Shown: piece by piece, positions 32,457-41,127 of the stretch
Layout: every line of letters starts with the position of its first letter
How positions within the stretch are numbered: the first letter of the stretch is position 1
Position numbers and translations under genes: made by a program
Notes under the pieces: generated by a model
What the model was told of the DNA's origin: nothing
What the model saw: only the letters and a program-made list of their open reading frames with translations
The model's database searches: none
NCBI GenBank assembly: GCA_034434015.1
Contig: DAOUAB010000111.1
Coordinates: forward strand, 10,491-74,490
Source: SpSt-583 sp034434015
GTDB lineage: Bacteria > Chloroflexota > Anaerolineae > Anaerolineales > UBA6663
Length of the DNA stretch: 64,000 bases
Reading direction: 5' to 3'

Positions 32457-34685
32457 ATGTCCGCCTCCCCCGCGCCTCCGCCTCAGCGCCGCGACCGGGC
32501 CGTGGCCCTCGGCCTGGGCCTGTTCTGCCTGGCGCTCTACCTGCTGACATTCGCGGGCCAGTTCCGGTCCATTGATGAGCTGGCGCTGTACGCCGCCGCC
32601 GAGAGCCTGGCGCAGACCGGCCGGCCGGGTCTGGACCTGATCCGTTTCGCCGCCTACCACAACTTCATCAACGCCTTTGAGCCGGGGCAATCGGCCCTGG
32701 CCGCGCCCCTGGTGTGGCTGGCGCGCCGCGCGCCCGAGGTCAGCAACCTGCACGCCGCGCTGCTGCTCAACCCCGTGATCACGGCCCTCAACGCCGCCGC
32801 GCTCTACGGGCTGGGCCGGCGGCTGGGTTACGCCGTGCGGCCCGCGCTCGGTCTGGCCGGCGCCTTCGCGCTCGGCACCCTGGCCTGGCCGTACGCCAAA
32901 TCTTTTTTGCGCGAGCCGGCGGTCGGCTTGCTGTGGACGCTGAGCCTGGGAGGCCTGCTCCGTTTCGCCGAACGCCCGACGGGGCGGGCCGCCGCCGCCG
33001 CCGTCGCCGCCGCCGCCGCGGCGCTGGCCTTCAAGTTCGCGGCGGTGGTCGCGCTGCCGGTGGCGGCGCTGGGCCTGGCCTGGCCGCTGTACCGCGCGCG
33101 CCGCGTGCCGCTGGCCTGGCTGCTGGCCGGCGGCGGCCTGCTGCTCGCCGGCCTGGCCGCCGCGGCCCTGCTCGTCTTCAACCTGCGCGGCTACCCGCTG
33201 TCTGCGCTGCTGGGCAACTTCACGGCCAATCCCTTCAGCCGGGAGGGGATCACGCCGTGGTATGGCCTGCTCTTCAGCCCGGGCAAGGGCCTGTTCGTGT
33301 TCGCGCCGGTTACGGCGCTGGCGGTCCTCGGCTGGCCGGGTTTCTTTCATCGCCACCGCCTGCCCGCCGTCCTGGTGGTGGTCTGGACGCTGGCGATGCT
33401 GGCCGCGCTGCGCGCTTCGGGCTGGTGGGGCGGCCTGGCCTGGGGGCCGCGCTATCTGCTGCCGCTGGTCCCGGTGTTGATGCTGCCGGCGCTGGAGGCC
33501 CTGGCGCGCTGGCGCTGGGCCTGGGCCCTGGCGGCGCTCAGCGTGCTGCTCCAGGCGCTGGTGGCCGCCGCGAACTGGAGCGTCGGCTACGCCGGCCTGT
33601 TCGAGCGTTACCCTAACCCGGACACCAGCCTCGGGCTGGACTGGACGCGCTGGGCGGAGACGCCGCTCTTCCGGCTGTTGCAGCGCTGGGGGCCGGGCGC
33701 GTGGGACCTCGTCTGGCTGCGCGCCGGGCCGAACGGCGAAGTCAACTTCGACCTGCCGCTCGGCCTGGGCCTCGGCCTGGCCGTGGTCGTCACCGGCGCG
33801 GCGCTGGCCTGGCTGTTGCGCGGCGGGCGCGCCCGGCCCGCGCTGGCGGCCGGCGGCCTGGCGGCGGCGGCCGCCATCCCGCTGCTGCTCTGGCGCGGCT
33901 ACTGGAACCTGCCGGATTACGGCGGGCTCCCGGCGGACCTGGCGCGGTCGCTCGCGCGCGAAGTGAGCGGCGGCCCGTACGCGCCGGAGCGCCTGGTCAA
34001 CGTCTCGGCCGACTTCGGCGTCTACCCCTGGCTGGGCCTGCTCAAAGGCCCGGCCCGCGCGGCCTGGATCTCGCCGCTGGAAGAGGAGCCTGGCGCGGTC
34101 CTGACGCCCGGAAGCGGCGAGCGCCTGGCCGTCGTCATGGACTGGACGCATCTGTGGGGCCACGCGCCGCAGGCGACCCTGGCCTGGCTGAATGCGAACG
34201 CGTATCGCTTCGCCGGCGGCTGGCGTGAAGGGCTGGAAGTGTATTACTACAGCCTGGAGGCTGAGCCGGAGCAGAAACTGCCGGCGGCCGCGGTCTGGCC
34301 GCTGGGCGTGACGTTGACCGAAGTGCGCGTGCCGCGGGCGTTTGGGCGCGGCGATGCGCTGCCGGTGGCCCTCCGCCTGCGCTGCGAGGCCGACCCGTGC
34401 GACACGACCACCGCGCTGTTCGTCAACCTGCTGGGGCCGGACGGCGTGGTGCTGGCGGGCGGCGATAACCCGGTGCAGTTCGGGGCGCTGACGCCGGGGC
34501 GCTGGCGGGCCGGCCAGACCGTGGTGGACCGGCGCGGGGTGTGGATCCCGCCCGACGCGCCGCCGGGGGAGTATGAATTGCTCGCCGGCTTTGTGAACGC
34601 CGAGGGCTTCGTGCCCGTGACCGGCGCGGGCGGCGAGACCGCGCCCTATGCCACGCTGACCCGCGTCGTCATCGGCGCGCCGTAA
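32457..34685 (+). CDS. GT39-like polytopic membrane protein with C-terminal soluble domain
   Basis: The 742-residue protein has about eleven membrane segments over the first 480 residues, with an early extracytoplasmic loop carrying SIDELALYAAAESLAQTG (acidic residues in the place used by protein O-mannosyltransferase-like enzymes), then a soluble domain of about 260 residues with an immunoglobulin-like, beta-rich look. It probably transfers a sugar from a polyprenyl-phosphate donor outside the membrane. The acceptor is unknown. It is 9 bases after the dehydrogenase and 14 bases before the next gene. Confidence 0.7.
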   Translation: MSASPAPPPQRRDRAVALGLGLFCLALYLLTFAGQFRSIDELALYAAAESLAQTGRPGLDLIRFAAYHNFINAFEPGQSALAAPLVWLARRAPEVSNLHAALLLNPVITALNAAALYGLGRRLGYAVRPALGLAGAFALGTLAWPYAKSFLREPAVGLLWTLSLGGLLRFAERPTGRAAAAAVAAAAAALAFKFAAVVALPVAALGLAWPLYRARRVPLAWLLAGGGLLLAGLAAAALLVFNLRGYPLSALLGNFTANPFSREGITPWYGLLFSPGKGLFVFAPVTALAVLGWPGFFHRHRLPAVLVVVWTLAMLAALRASGWWGGLAWGPRYLLPLVPVLMLPALEALARWRWAWALAALSVLLQALVAAANWSVGYAGLFERYPNPDTSLGLDWTRWAETPLFRLLQRWGPGAWDLVWLRAGPNGEVNFDLPLGLGLGLAVVVTGAALAWLLRGGRARPALAAGGLAAAAAIPLLLWRGYWNLPDYGGLPADLARSLAREVSGGPYAPERLVNVSADFGVYPWLGLLKGPARAAWISPLEEEPGAVLTPGSGERLAVVMDWTHLWGHAPQATLAWLNANAYRFAGGWREGLEVYYYSLEAEPEQKLPAAAVWPLGVTLTEVRVPRAFGRGDALPVALRLRCEADPCDTTTALFVNLLGPDGVVLAGGDNPVQFGALTPGRWRAGQTVVDRRGVWIPPDAPPGEYELLAGFVNAEGFVPVTGAGGETAPYATLTRVVIGAP

Positions 34686-34699
34686 GAGGGGGGGAGCGC

Positions 34700-36253
34700 A
34701 TGACACAGTACCTGCCCATCGTCGTCGCCGCCACGCTTCTGGCCTTCCTGGCGACCCCGGTCACGCGCTGGCTGGCGCGGCGCCTGGGCATGGTCGATCA
34801 GCCCGGCCTGCGCAAGGCGCACCGCGCGCCCACGCCGCTGTTGGGCGGGCTGGCGTTGTACGTCGGCGTGAGCGCGGCCTTCCTGGCCTTCGGGCAGCGG
34901 GACTGGTTCACCCAGGGGCTGGGCATCCTGGGCGGCGCCACCCTCCTCTTCGTCACCGGCCTGTGGGACGACCGGTACGGCCTGCCGGCCTGGCTCAAGC
35001 TGGGGGCCGGCGTCGTCGCCGCGCTGTTTCTGACGGTCTTCGGCGTGCGCGTCCAGTTGTTCGGCGTCTGGTGGCTGGACATGGCCATCACGGTCGTCTG
35101 GGTGGTGGGCCTGACCAATGCCGCCAACCTGATGGACAACATGGACGGACTGGCGGCCGGGCTGACGGCCGTGGCGGCCGCGTTCTTTTTTCTGATGGCG
35201 GCTCTGGAGGGGCAGGGGTTGGTGGCCAGCCTGGCCGGCGCGCTGCTGGGGGCGGCGGTCGGCTTCCTGTTCTACAACCTGGCGCCCGCCGTCAGTTTCA
35301 TGGGCGACGCCGGCTCGTTGACGATCGGCTTCCTGCTGGCCGCGCTGGGCATCCAGATCCGGTTTCTGCAATACCCGCTGGCCTCCACCTGGATGGCGCC
35401 GATCGTGGTGCTGGGCGTCTTCATCTTCGACACCACGCTGGTCACGGTTTCGCGGCTGCGGCGCGGGCGTTCGCCGTTCCAGGGCGGCTCGGACCACACG
35501 TCACACCGCCTGGTGCAGCTGGGGCTCAGCCAGCCGCGCGCCGTGCTGACGCTGTACGTCGCCGCCGTCTCGCTCGGGGCGACGGCCGTGATGCTCACCC
35601 GCCTGGAGCCGCTGGTCGCCAACATGCTCTTCGGCCTGCTGGTGGCGGCCGGGCTGACGGTCCTGCTGGTCTTCGAGCGCGTCGAGCCGAAGCTGAGCGG
35701 CGACCCGGCGCTGGTGCTCATCCCGGGGGACGGCGGCACGGCGGCGGCGCTCAGCGCCGTCGTTACGCTCAGCCGGGACGTCACCGTGCTGTTGGCGCCG
35801 CGGCGCGTGAACGGCGCGCTTCGGCCTTCGCGCGCCGAGGCCGTCGAGGCGCTGGCGGCGCTGGCCGAGGACCCGGAGGCCGTGCGGGCGTTGCTGGCGG
35901 GCGGCCTTTCGGATGAGTGGCCGCGCGATCTGCCGGCGCTGCATCGCGCGTTGCGCCTGCACGGCCGGGTGCTGGCGGTGGGCGAGCTGACGGACGCTGA
36001 GGCCGAGAAGGCGGCGCTGGCCGCGCTGCGCCGGGCGCGGCTGGTGGTGCTGGGCCCGGGCGATCCGGCCTCGGCGCTGGCGTTGCCCGGGATTAGCGCG
36101 GCGCTGCGGGCGGCGCCGGACGTGGTGTGGGCCGGCGCGGGGCCGGCGCCGGCCGGGGAGGCGCTGGCTGCAAACACGCCGGCCGGGCTGCGCGAGGCGC
36201 TGCAACAGCGGTTGCTGCGCCAGGCGGCAGGCATGGCGAAGTCATCTGTGTAA
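34700..36253 (+). CDS. WecA/MraY-family phosphoglycosyltransferase fused to a YvcK/CofD-like domain
   Basis: The first ~330 residues are a polytopic GT of the MraY/WecA family: HRAPTPLLGG (41-50), NLMDNMDGLAAG (143-154), MGDAGSLTIGFLLA (201-214) and the cytoplasmic SDHTSHRL (264-271). Such enzymes load GlcNAc-1-P (or similar) on undecaprenyl phosphate. Residues about 335-505 are extra and resemble a shortened YvcK/CofD domain: LVLIPGDGGTAAALSAV, HGRVLAVGELTD (421-432) and LVVLGPGDPASAL (448-460). The DDGGSSG motif of full YvcK is missing. A GGGGGGAG sequence precedes the ATG. Confidence 0.85.
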   Translation: MTQYLPIVVAATLLAFLATPVTRWLARRLGMVDQPGLRKAHRAPTPLLGGLALYVGVSAAFLAFGQRDWFTQGLGILGGATLLFVTGLWDDRYGLPAWLKLGAGVVAALFLTVFGVRVQLFGVWWLDMAITVVWVVGLTNAANLMDNMDGLAAGLTAVAAAFFFLMAALEGQGLVASLAGALLGAAVGFLFYNLAPAVSFMGDAGSLTIGFLLAALGIQIRFLQYPLASTWMAPIVVLGVFIFDTTLVTVSRLRRGRSPFQGGSDHTSHRLVQLGLSQPRAVLTLYVAAVSLGATAVMLTRLEPLVANMLFGLLVAAGLTVLLVFERVEPKLSGDPALVLIPGDGGTAAALSAVVTLSRDVTVLLAPRRVNGALRPSRAEAVEALAALAEDPEAVRALLAGGLSDEWPRDLPALHRALRLHGRVLAVGELTDAEAEKAALAALRRARLVVLGPGDPASALALPGISAALRAAPDVVWAGAGPAPAGEALAANTPAGLREALQQRLLRQAAGMAKSSV

Positions 36254-36398
36254 ATGGTTGTCTATAGTGCTTGAAACCAGCAAGGCTACCCCACCAGTCG
36301 CAATCCCAGGGGCCTGAAACGCTTTGCACGGTTTCTCGTTCAGCTGGAGACCCATTCTAAGTTTCGACTCCGGGCATCTTTAATATCCCGGGCTTGGG

Positions 36399-36427
36399 TT
36401 GACAGTCGATTGGCGACCGGTTAGGAT
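36399..36427 (+). promoter_or_regulatory. strong promoter opening the glycan export/glycosyltransferase block
   Basis: TTGACA (36399-36404), 17 bases, TAGGAT (36422-36427). It lies in the 302-base gap 36254-36555, which holds no gene; a CGGG/CCCG pairing around 36371-36391 is the only other structure seen. Base composition drops noticeably from here onward. Confidence 0.7.
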
Positions 36428-36555
36428 GAACGGTGCTTTCTTAAAAGATGGGAGACTTTGGGTGGATCTGCCCATTGCTTCATAGATTGGCCTGCTTATT
36501 TCTATTGCTCGACTGCGAGCTATTCCCAGAGGGGTCGCTGACTGATTGACGAACC

Positions 36556-37386
36556 ATGATTACCCCCGATCCTGCCTTACGCATTGAGCCTTCACGAGGC
36601 TGGCAAACGGTTGACCTACATGAGTTGTGGCAACACCGCGACCTGCTGTTTTATCTGGTCTGGCGCGATATTCGGGTCTCGTATAGCAACACCGGCCTGG
36701 GAGTGTTCTGGGTGCTGCTTCAGCCGCTCTCTACAGCCATCATCATCACGTTCGTGCTCGGGCTCTTTGCCAAGGTGCCGACAGGCGGCCTGCCGTACCC
36801 AGTGCTGGTGCTCTCGGGCTTGGTGCCTTGGATGTACTTTCAGAATGCGGTCGCCACGGCGTGTTCAAGTATGGTGGCGAATTCCTACCTGCTCTCGAAG
36901 GTCTACTTCCCGCGCCTGATCATCCCTGTGGTTCCCTTGCTGGTGGGCCTGGTGGATGCCGGCGTGCTCCTCACGGCCCTGTTGGGGGTGGCGCTGGTGT
37001 TCAGGCTCTCCCTGGCCTGGACCTGGCTGTTCCTGCCGGTGGCGCTGCTGGCGGCGGCGGGCCTGGCCTTGGGGGCCGGGTTGTGGCTCTCGGCCCTTAA
37101 CGTGCAGTTCCGAGATGTCGGCCGGCTCGTGCCCGTGCTGCTGCAGATTGGTCTGTACGCCAGCCCCATTTTTTACCCGGTCAGCTTAGTGCCTGCCAAC
37201 TGGCGCTGGCTGTATGACCTGAACCCCGTTGTCGGATTAGTGGAGGCAATGCGCTGGGCGGTGTTCTCGTTTGAGCGTTTTCCGCTGGGCGCTTTTTCGT
37301 GGACGTGCCTGGCCGCCGTGTTGCTCATCGTCACCGGCGCGTTCGTCTTCCGGCACATGGAAGAGAATGCGGCGGATGTGGTATAA
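36556..37386 (+). CDS. polysaccharide ABC exporter permease (Wzm/TagG type)
   Basis: The 276-residue ABC-2 permease has about six membrane segments. The cytoplasmic N-terminus holds QTVDLHELWQHRDLLFYLVWRDIRVSY, the classic amphipathic start of Wzm/TagG, followed by NTGLGVFWVLLQPL. It forms the channel for lipid-linked polysaccharide with the ATPase immediately downstream. No Wzx or Wzy is recognised, so export is predicted to follow the ABC-dependent route. Confidence 0.92.
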   Translation: MITPDPALRIEPSRGWQTVDLHELWQHRDLLFYLVWRDIRVSYSNTGLGVFWVLLQPLSTAIIITFVLGLFAKVPTGGLPYPVLVLSGLVPWMYFQNAVATACSSMVANSYLLSKVYFPRLIIPVVPLLVGLVDAGVLLTALLGVALVFRLSLAWTWLFLPVALLAAAGLALGAGLWLSALNVQFRDVGRLVPVLLQIGLYASPIFYPVSLVPANWRWLYDLNPVVGLVEAMRWAVFSFERFPLGAFSWTCLAAVLLIVTGAFVFRHMEENAADVV

Positions 37387-37396
37387 CCCTAAAATC

Positions 37397-38926
37397 ATGA
37401 GTGATCTGGCGCTTCGCGTGGATGGGTTGGGGAAGCTTTATCGGCTGGGAGCCCACGACCCTTACCAGGACCTGCGCCTGTCCGCCTGGGACGCCCTCCG
37501 CCGCGCCAAACGCCGGCTGTGGCGCCAGCCTCCACCGCCGCCTCGGACGCCGGAAGGCCCGGGCCTGCTCTGGGCCCTGCGCGAGATTTCCTTCGAAGCC
37601 CGATACGGTGAGGCCATCGGCATCATCGGAAGAAACGGGGCGGGCAAAAGCACCCTGCTCAAGATCCTCGCGCGCATCACCAAGCCGACCCGTGGCTTTG
37701 CGGAGATCTATGGCCGGTTGGGGGCGCTCCTGGAGGTGGGCACCGGCTTCCACCCCGAGCTCACCGGGCGAGAGAACATTTACCTGAACGCTGCGATCCT
37801 GGGTCTGAAGAAGGCCGAGATCACCCGGCGCTTTGACGAAATCGTCGAGTTTGCTGAGCTGGAGCAGTTCATCGATACCCCTGTCAAGCACTACTCCAGC
37901 GGTATGTTTGCCCGGCTGGCCTTCTCCGTGGCTGCGCATCTCGACCCTGAGATCCTCATCGTAGATGAAGTGCTGTCGGTGGGCGATGCGGCCTTCCAGC
38001 GTAAGTCTCTGGGCAAGATGGAGGGAGTCATGCGCCAGGGCCGGACCGTGCTGTTTGTCAGCCACAGCCTGCCCTCCGTCGTGGCATTTTGCAGTCGCTG
38101 CCTGTGGCTGGACCAAGGGCGCCTGGTCCGGGATGGCCCCTCAGCGGAGGTAACGAAGGAGTATCTGGACGCCTCGGCGGTTGTCGCCAGCTCGCCCGCG
38201 GCCGAGCCCGCCCAGGTGACGACGCTGTACCGACCCGCCGGGGACAACGGAGCTCAAGTTGGGCAACCGATGCAGGACGACGCGGACTCAGGCGATGGGA
38301 TAGACCGCCGGCCAGGGGCGGCGCCCCTCCTGGGTGCCACACTGCCGACCGAGGTGATCTATCAGCCTCGAGCCGAGGCCGAGCAGACTTCGGAGGAGAC
38401 CCGCGAGTCTATGCGGCGGGGCGAGCGCTACGGCAATGGCAAAGCCCGCTTTGTCACTTTGCGCATCACACCGTTGGGGCCGGATGGCCGGCCGCGGCCG
38501 GCTTTCCTGACCGGCTACGATTTGAAAGTTGAGGTGACGCTGACCGCCTTCGCGCGCATTCGCGAGGCCAACGTCGCCCTGGTTGTTTATGATCTGTCGG
38601 GCTTTCGAATCATTGACGTCAGTACGGCGCTGATGGATCAGTATGTTTCGCTCAAGCCTGGCCAGACAGCCGAGGTCTGCTTCGTGCTCCATCATGTCTT
38701 GCTGCGGCCTGATACATACCGTCTGCTGTTGTGGGTTGGCCGCAAGGATATTGAGGACATTGATGGGCTACCGTTCGCCAGTTCATTGACTGTCGAGGTG
38801 AACCCCAATTTGACCCGGCATTTCCAGATCTTCCCGGGGGTTTACCAATGCGAGTTCACTCAGACGGTCAGACTCTTGGATGGGGCCCCGGCGCCTGCCC
38901 CAGCCAGTGGGGCGAGAGCCTCATGA
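37397..38926 (+). CDS. polysaccharide ABC exporter ATPase with C-terminal glycan-binding domain (Wzt type)
   Basis: The 509-residue protein has an ABC ATPase domain (about 1-250: Walker A GRNGAGKST, signature YSSGMFARLAFSVA, Walker B ILIVDEVLSVGD) and a long C-terminal part (about 350-500) of the Wzt_C beta-sandwich type, which in characterised systems recognises the modified non-reducing end of the polymer. Two methyltransferases follow directly, consistent with a methyl cap being read by this domain (inference). The ATG at 37397 is 10 bases after the permease stop. Confidence 0.92.
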   Translation: MSDLALRVDGLGKLYRLGAHDPYQDLRLSAWDALRRAKRRLWRQPPPPPRTPEGPGLLWALREISFEARYGEAIGIIGRNGAGKSTLLKILARITKPTRGFAEIYGRLGALLEVGTGFHPELTGRENIYLNAAILGLKKAEITRRFDEIVEFAELEQFIDTPVKHYSSGMFARLAFSVAAHLDPEILIVDEVLSVGDAAFQRKSLGKMEGVMRQGRTVLFVSHSLPSVVAFCSRCLWLDQGRLVRDGPSAEVTKEYLDASAVVASSPAAEPAQVTTLYRPAGDNGAQVGQPMQDDADSGDGIDRRPGAAPLLGATLPTEVIYQPRAEAEQTSEETRESMRRGERYGNGKARFVTLRITPLGPDGRPRPAFLTGYDLKVEVTLTAFARIREANVALVVYDLSGFRIIDVSTALMDQYVSLKPGQTAEVCFVLHHVLLRPDTYRLLLWVGRKDIEDIDGLPFASSLTVEVNPNLTRHFQIFPGVYQCEFTQTVRLLDGAPAPAPASGARAS

Positions 38927-39762
38927 ACCTATGGCGACGCTTGTGGTCCACCCTGCGGCTGCCATGGGGGGGTGGCCAGACTTCGGTTCAGAGTTTGCTG
39001 GCCGAGGTTGAGGTACTCCGTCGGACGGTCCAGGCTCAGTCCGAGATGTTGGCCGCCTCAACCCAGATACAGGCCGGGGCGACTCAATGGGCTGAGTTAA
39101 GATCGCGCGTGGATCGCATCGAAGAGCGGTTATTCAATTACTATCGCAACCGCTGGGATGCGATTGACAACGTTGCGGATTATCTGGTCGGGGCCGAGAT
39201 CCCGGGCGACTATATGGAATTCGGTGTTTATAAAGGCACCACCTTTTTTTACGCCTACAAGATCATGGCCCCGCTGTTTCCGCAGATGCGGTTTGTGGCC
39301 GCCGACTCATTTGAGGGCCTGCCGGAGCCGCGTGGCATCGATGCCCAGAACGGCTACACCAGCAGCTTCTGCACCGGGCAGTTCGCCTATTCCGAGGCGG
39401 ACTTTCAAACCAGCCTCCGCACCGCCGGTCTGGACCCTGAACGGGTGGTGATCCTCAAAGGCTGGTTTCATGAGACGCTCAACGATGAGACCGCCCGGGC
39501 GAACAGGCTGGGCAGGATCGCGGTCGCCTGGATCGACTGCGACCTGTACGAGTCGACCATCCCTGTGTTGCGCTTTCTCACGCCACGGTTGTCCGTGGGC
39601 TCAGTGGTGATCTTTGATGATTGGCGCTGTTTTCGTAACTTGCCCGACTATGGCCAGCAGCGGGCCTGCCGGGAATGGCTGGATGCCAATCCGCAAATTG
39701 CGCTGCGCGAGTTTATTTCCTTCGGCTTTCATGGACAGGCGTTCACGATCAGCGCCTGTTGA
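38923..39762 (+). CDS. TylF/MycF-type O-methyltransferase
   Basis: The 279-residue protein has a short coiled N-terminus (QSLLAEVEVLRRTVQAQSEML) and a macrocin O-methyltransferase-like domain: YMEFGVYKGTTFFYAYKIM, VAADSFEGLPEP, ILKGWFHETL, WIDCDLYESTIPVL and VIFDDWRCF, with the acidic pair expected to hold the metal. It would methylate a sugar hydroxyl. The ATG is set by its ATGA overlap with the Wzt stop; an ATG at 38848 would lie inside Wzt. Confidence 0.85.
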   Translation: MNLWRRLWSTLRLPWGGGQTSVQSLLAEVEVLRRTVQAQSEMLAASTQIQAGATQWAELRSRVDRIEERLFNYYRNRWDAIDNVADYLVGAEIPGDYMEFGVYKGTTFFYAYKIMAPLFPQMRFVAADSFEGLPEPRGIDAQNGYTSSFCTGQFAYSEADFQTSLRTAGLDPERVVILKGWFHETLNDETARANRLGRIAVAWIDCDLYESTIPVLRFLTPRLSVGSVVIFDDWRCFRNLPDYGQQRACREWLDANPQIALREFISFGFHGQAFTISAC

Positions 39763-39786
39763 GCCTGTCCCGCGACCCGCCGACTG

Positions 39787-41109
39787 ATGGCATCCATACT
39801 GCTGGCCCACGTGGCAGATTGTCCGCTTTGCCGCGCCCCGGCTTTTGTGCCAACGGGTCAGAGGTTCCGGCTGGCCGACCTCCTGGCTCGTTGGGAGAGT
39901 GAGGCGGGCGTAACCTTCCATCGTGTCGTGTGGGACGAGTATGCCCAGCCTGCCGACCGGCACGTCCGCCTGCATCACTGTCTGAACTGCGGCTTCGGCA
40001 TGTTTCAGCCTCCTGTGGAGGGCAGCCGCCAGTTTTACGCCGACGTCACGGCCAAGGAATACTTTGTGACCGACAAGTGGGAATTTCTGGAGGGACTTCA
40101 GGACCTGCGGCGTTATGGCTGCCGGCGTGTGCTCGATGTGGGCTGTGGCAGTGGGGAGTTCCTGGATCAGTTGCGAGCCGAGGGTTTTGAGGCCGTGGGT
40201 TACGAATTTTCCCCAGAAGTGGCCGCTCAGGCGCAGGCCCGCGGCCATCTCGTCTGCCAGGGAGGCTTTCCGCAAGCCGTCCTGGAAGCGACCGGCGGAT
40301 GGTCGTTTGACGCCGTCTGTCTTTTTCAGGTGCTCGAGCACACCGGCGATCCCGCTGGCTTGCTGGCGGGCGTGCGCCAACTTGTCCGGCCGGATGGGCT
40401 GGTCATAGTGGGAGTCCCTGATTCCACTGGGCCAATCCGTTTCTTCAGTGGAGCCCTGACCGAGCTGCCGCCCCATCATGTCTCACGTTGGAGTGAGCCG
40501 GTATTTCGTGAGGCGATGCCGGGCCTGGGCTTCTACGTGGAAAAGGTCGCCCGCGAACCCCTGCCCGACTATCTATGGCAGGCCTATCTACCTTATCTGT
40601 GGGAGGCCTCCATCTGGCCAGCTGAGCTCTGCCGTCAGATCCCCGAGGTCCGGGATCGATTGCCCGTCGATCAGATCCTATGGCTGGTGGACCACCTCAA
40701 GCAGCTTGGGGTGCGCTGGCTGCCGGGTGTCCCCGGCCACAGCCTGTATGTCATATTGCGTTGTGGCGAGGTTGCGCCCCCGCCTGGATCGGACCCGCTT
40801 CAGAGCCATATCACAGCCCTGGTGACCGAGGCGCTGGCAAGGGTCGAACAGCAGCGGGAGGACGCGACGCGCGCCCAGCAGGTCGAGATCATGCTGCGCA
40901 TCACGCGGCGCGAGCGGCAGCTGGCCGCACAGGCCGAGCGAGTGCACCAAGCTGAAATCGAGCTGGGCGAGCGGGCGCAGGCGCTGGGGCGGCTGGAGGC
41001 GGAGTTGGGCGAGCGGGCGCAGGCGCTGGGGCGGCTGGAGAGAACCCTTCACACACATTGGGCGGTCCGCCTGGAGCAATGGCTGCGGCGTCTCCGCGGC
41101 AAGGCTTAG
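39787..41109 (+). CDS. class I SAM methyltransferase with C-terminal coiled coil
   Basis: The 440-residue protein has a possible zinc-binding N-terminus (CPLCRAPAF, later HHCLNCGFGM), then a Rossmann methyltransferase domain: VLDVGCGSGEFLDQL, the FQVLEHTGDPAGLL segment and VGVPDSTGPIRFFSG. The order resembles SAM-binding proteins acting on sugars. The last ~85 residues are a coiled coil containing a tandem 14-residue repeat (LGERAQALGRLEAE), encoded by a 42-base repeat at 40960-41040. A coiled-coil tail is reminiscent of WbdD-type chain-length regulators, though no kinase is present. Confidence 0.85.
   Translation: MASILLAHVADCPLCRAPAFVPTGQRFRLADLLARWESEAGVTFHRVVWDEYAQPADRHVRLHHCLNCGFGMFQPPVEGSRQFYADVTAKEYFVTDKWEFLEGLQDLRRYGCRRVLDVGCGSGEFLDQLRAEGFEAVGYEFSPEVAAQAQARGHLVCQGGFPQAVLEATGGWSFDAVCLFQVLEHTGDPAGLLAGVRQLVRPDGLVIVGVPDSTGPIRFFSGALTELPPHHVSRWSEPVFREAMPGLGFYVEKVAREPLPDYLWQAYLPYLWEASIWPAELCRQIPEVRDRLPVDQILWLVDHLKQLGVRWLPGVPGHSLYVILRCGEVAPPPGSDPLQSHITALVTEALARVEQQREDATRAQQVEIMLRITRRERQLAAQAERVHQAEIELGERAQALGRLEAELGERAQALGRLERTLHTHWAVRLEQWLRRLRGKA
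40960..41040 (+). repeat. 42-base tandem repeat inside the methyltransferase coding sequence
   Basis: Two nearly perfect units, starting at 40960 and 41002, differ at one position (C/T) and encode the repeated coiled-coil segment. Such repeats can change copy number without breaking the frame. Confidence 0.8.
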
Positions 41110-41127
41110 GAAGCACGGACGGCTGAT

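Noticed and set aside
31137..34706. A 1189-codon open frame on the minus strand
   Set aside because: It is antisense to the clear UDP-sugar dehydrogenase and GT39-like genes and has the Arg/Gln/His-rich composition typical of GC-rich shadow frames.
36254..36555. A small gene in the gap before the exporter
   Set aside because: Frames here are short or antisense, with no ribosome site; the gap is explained by a promoter.
38848..38922. An earlier ATG for the TylF-type methyltransferase
   Set aside because: It lies within the Wzt coding sequence, and the ATGA overlap at 38923 is the typical operon start.
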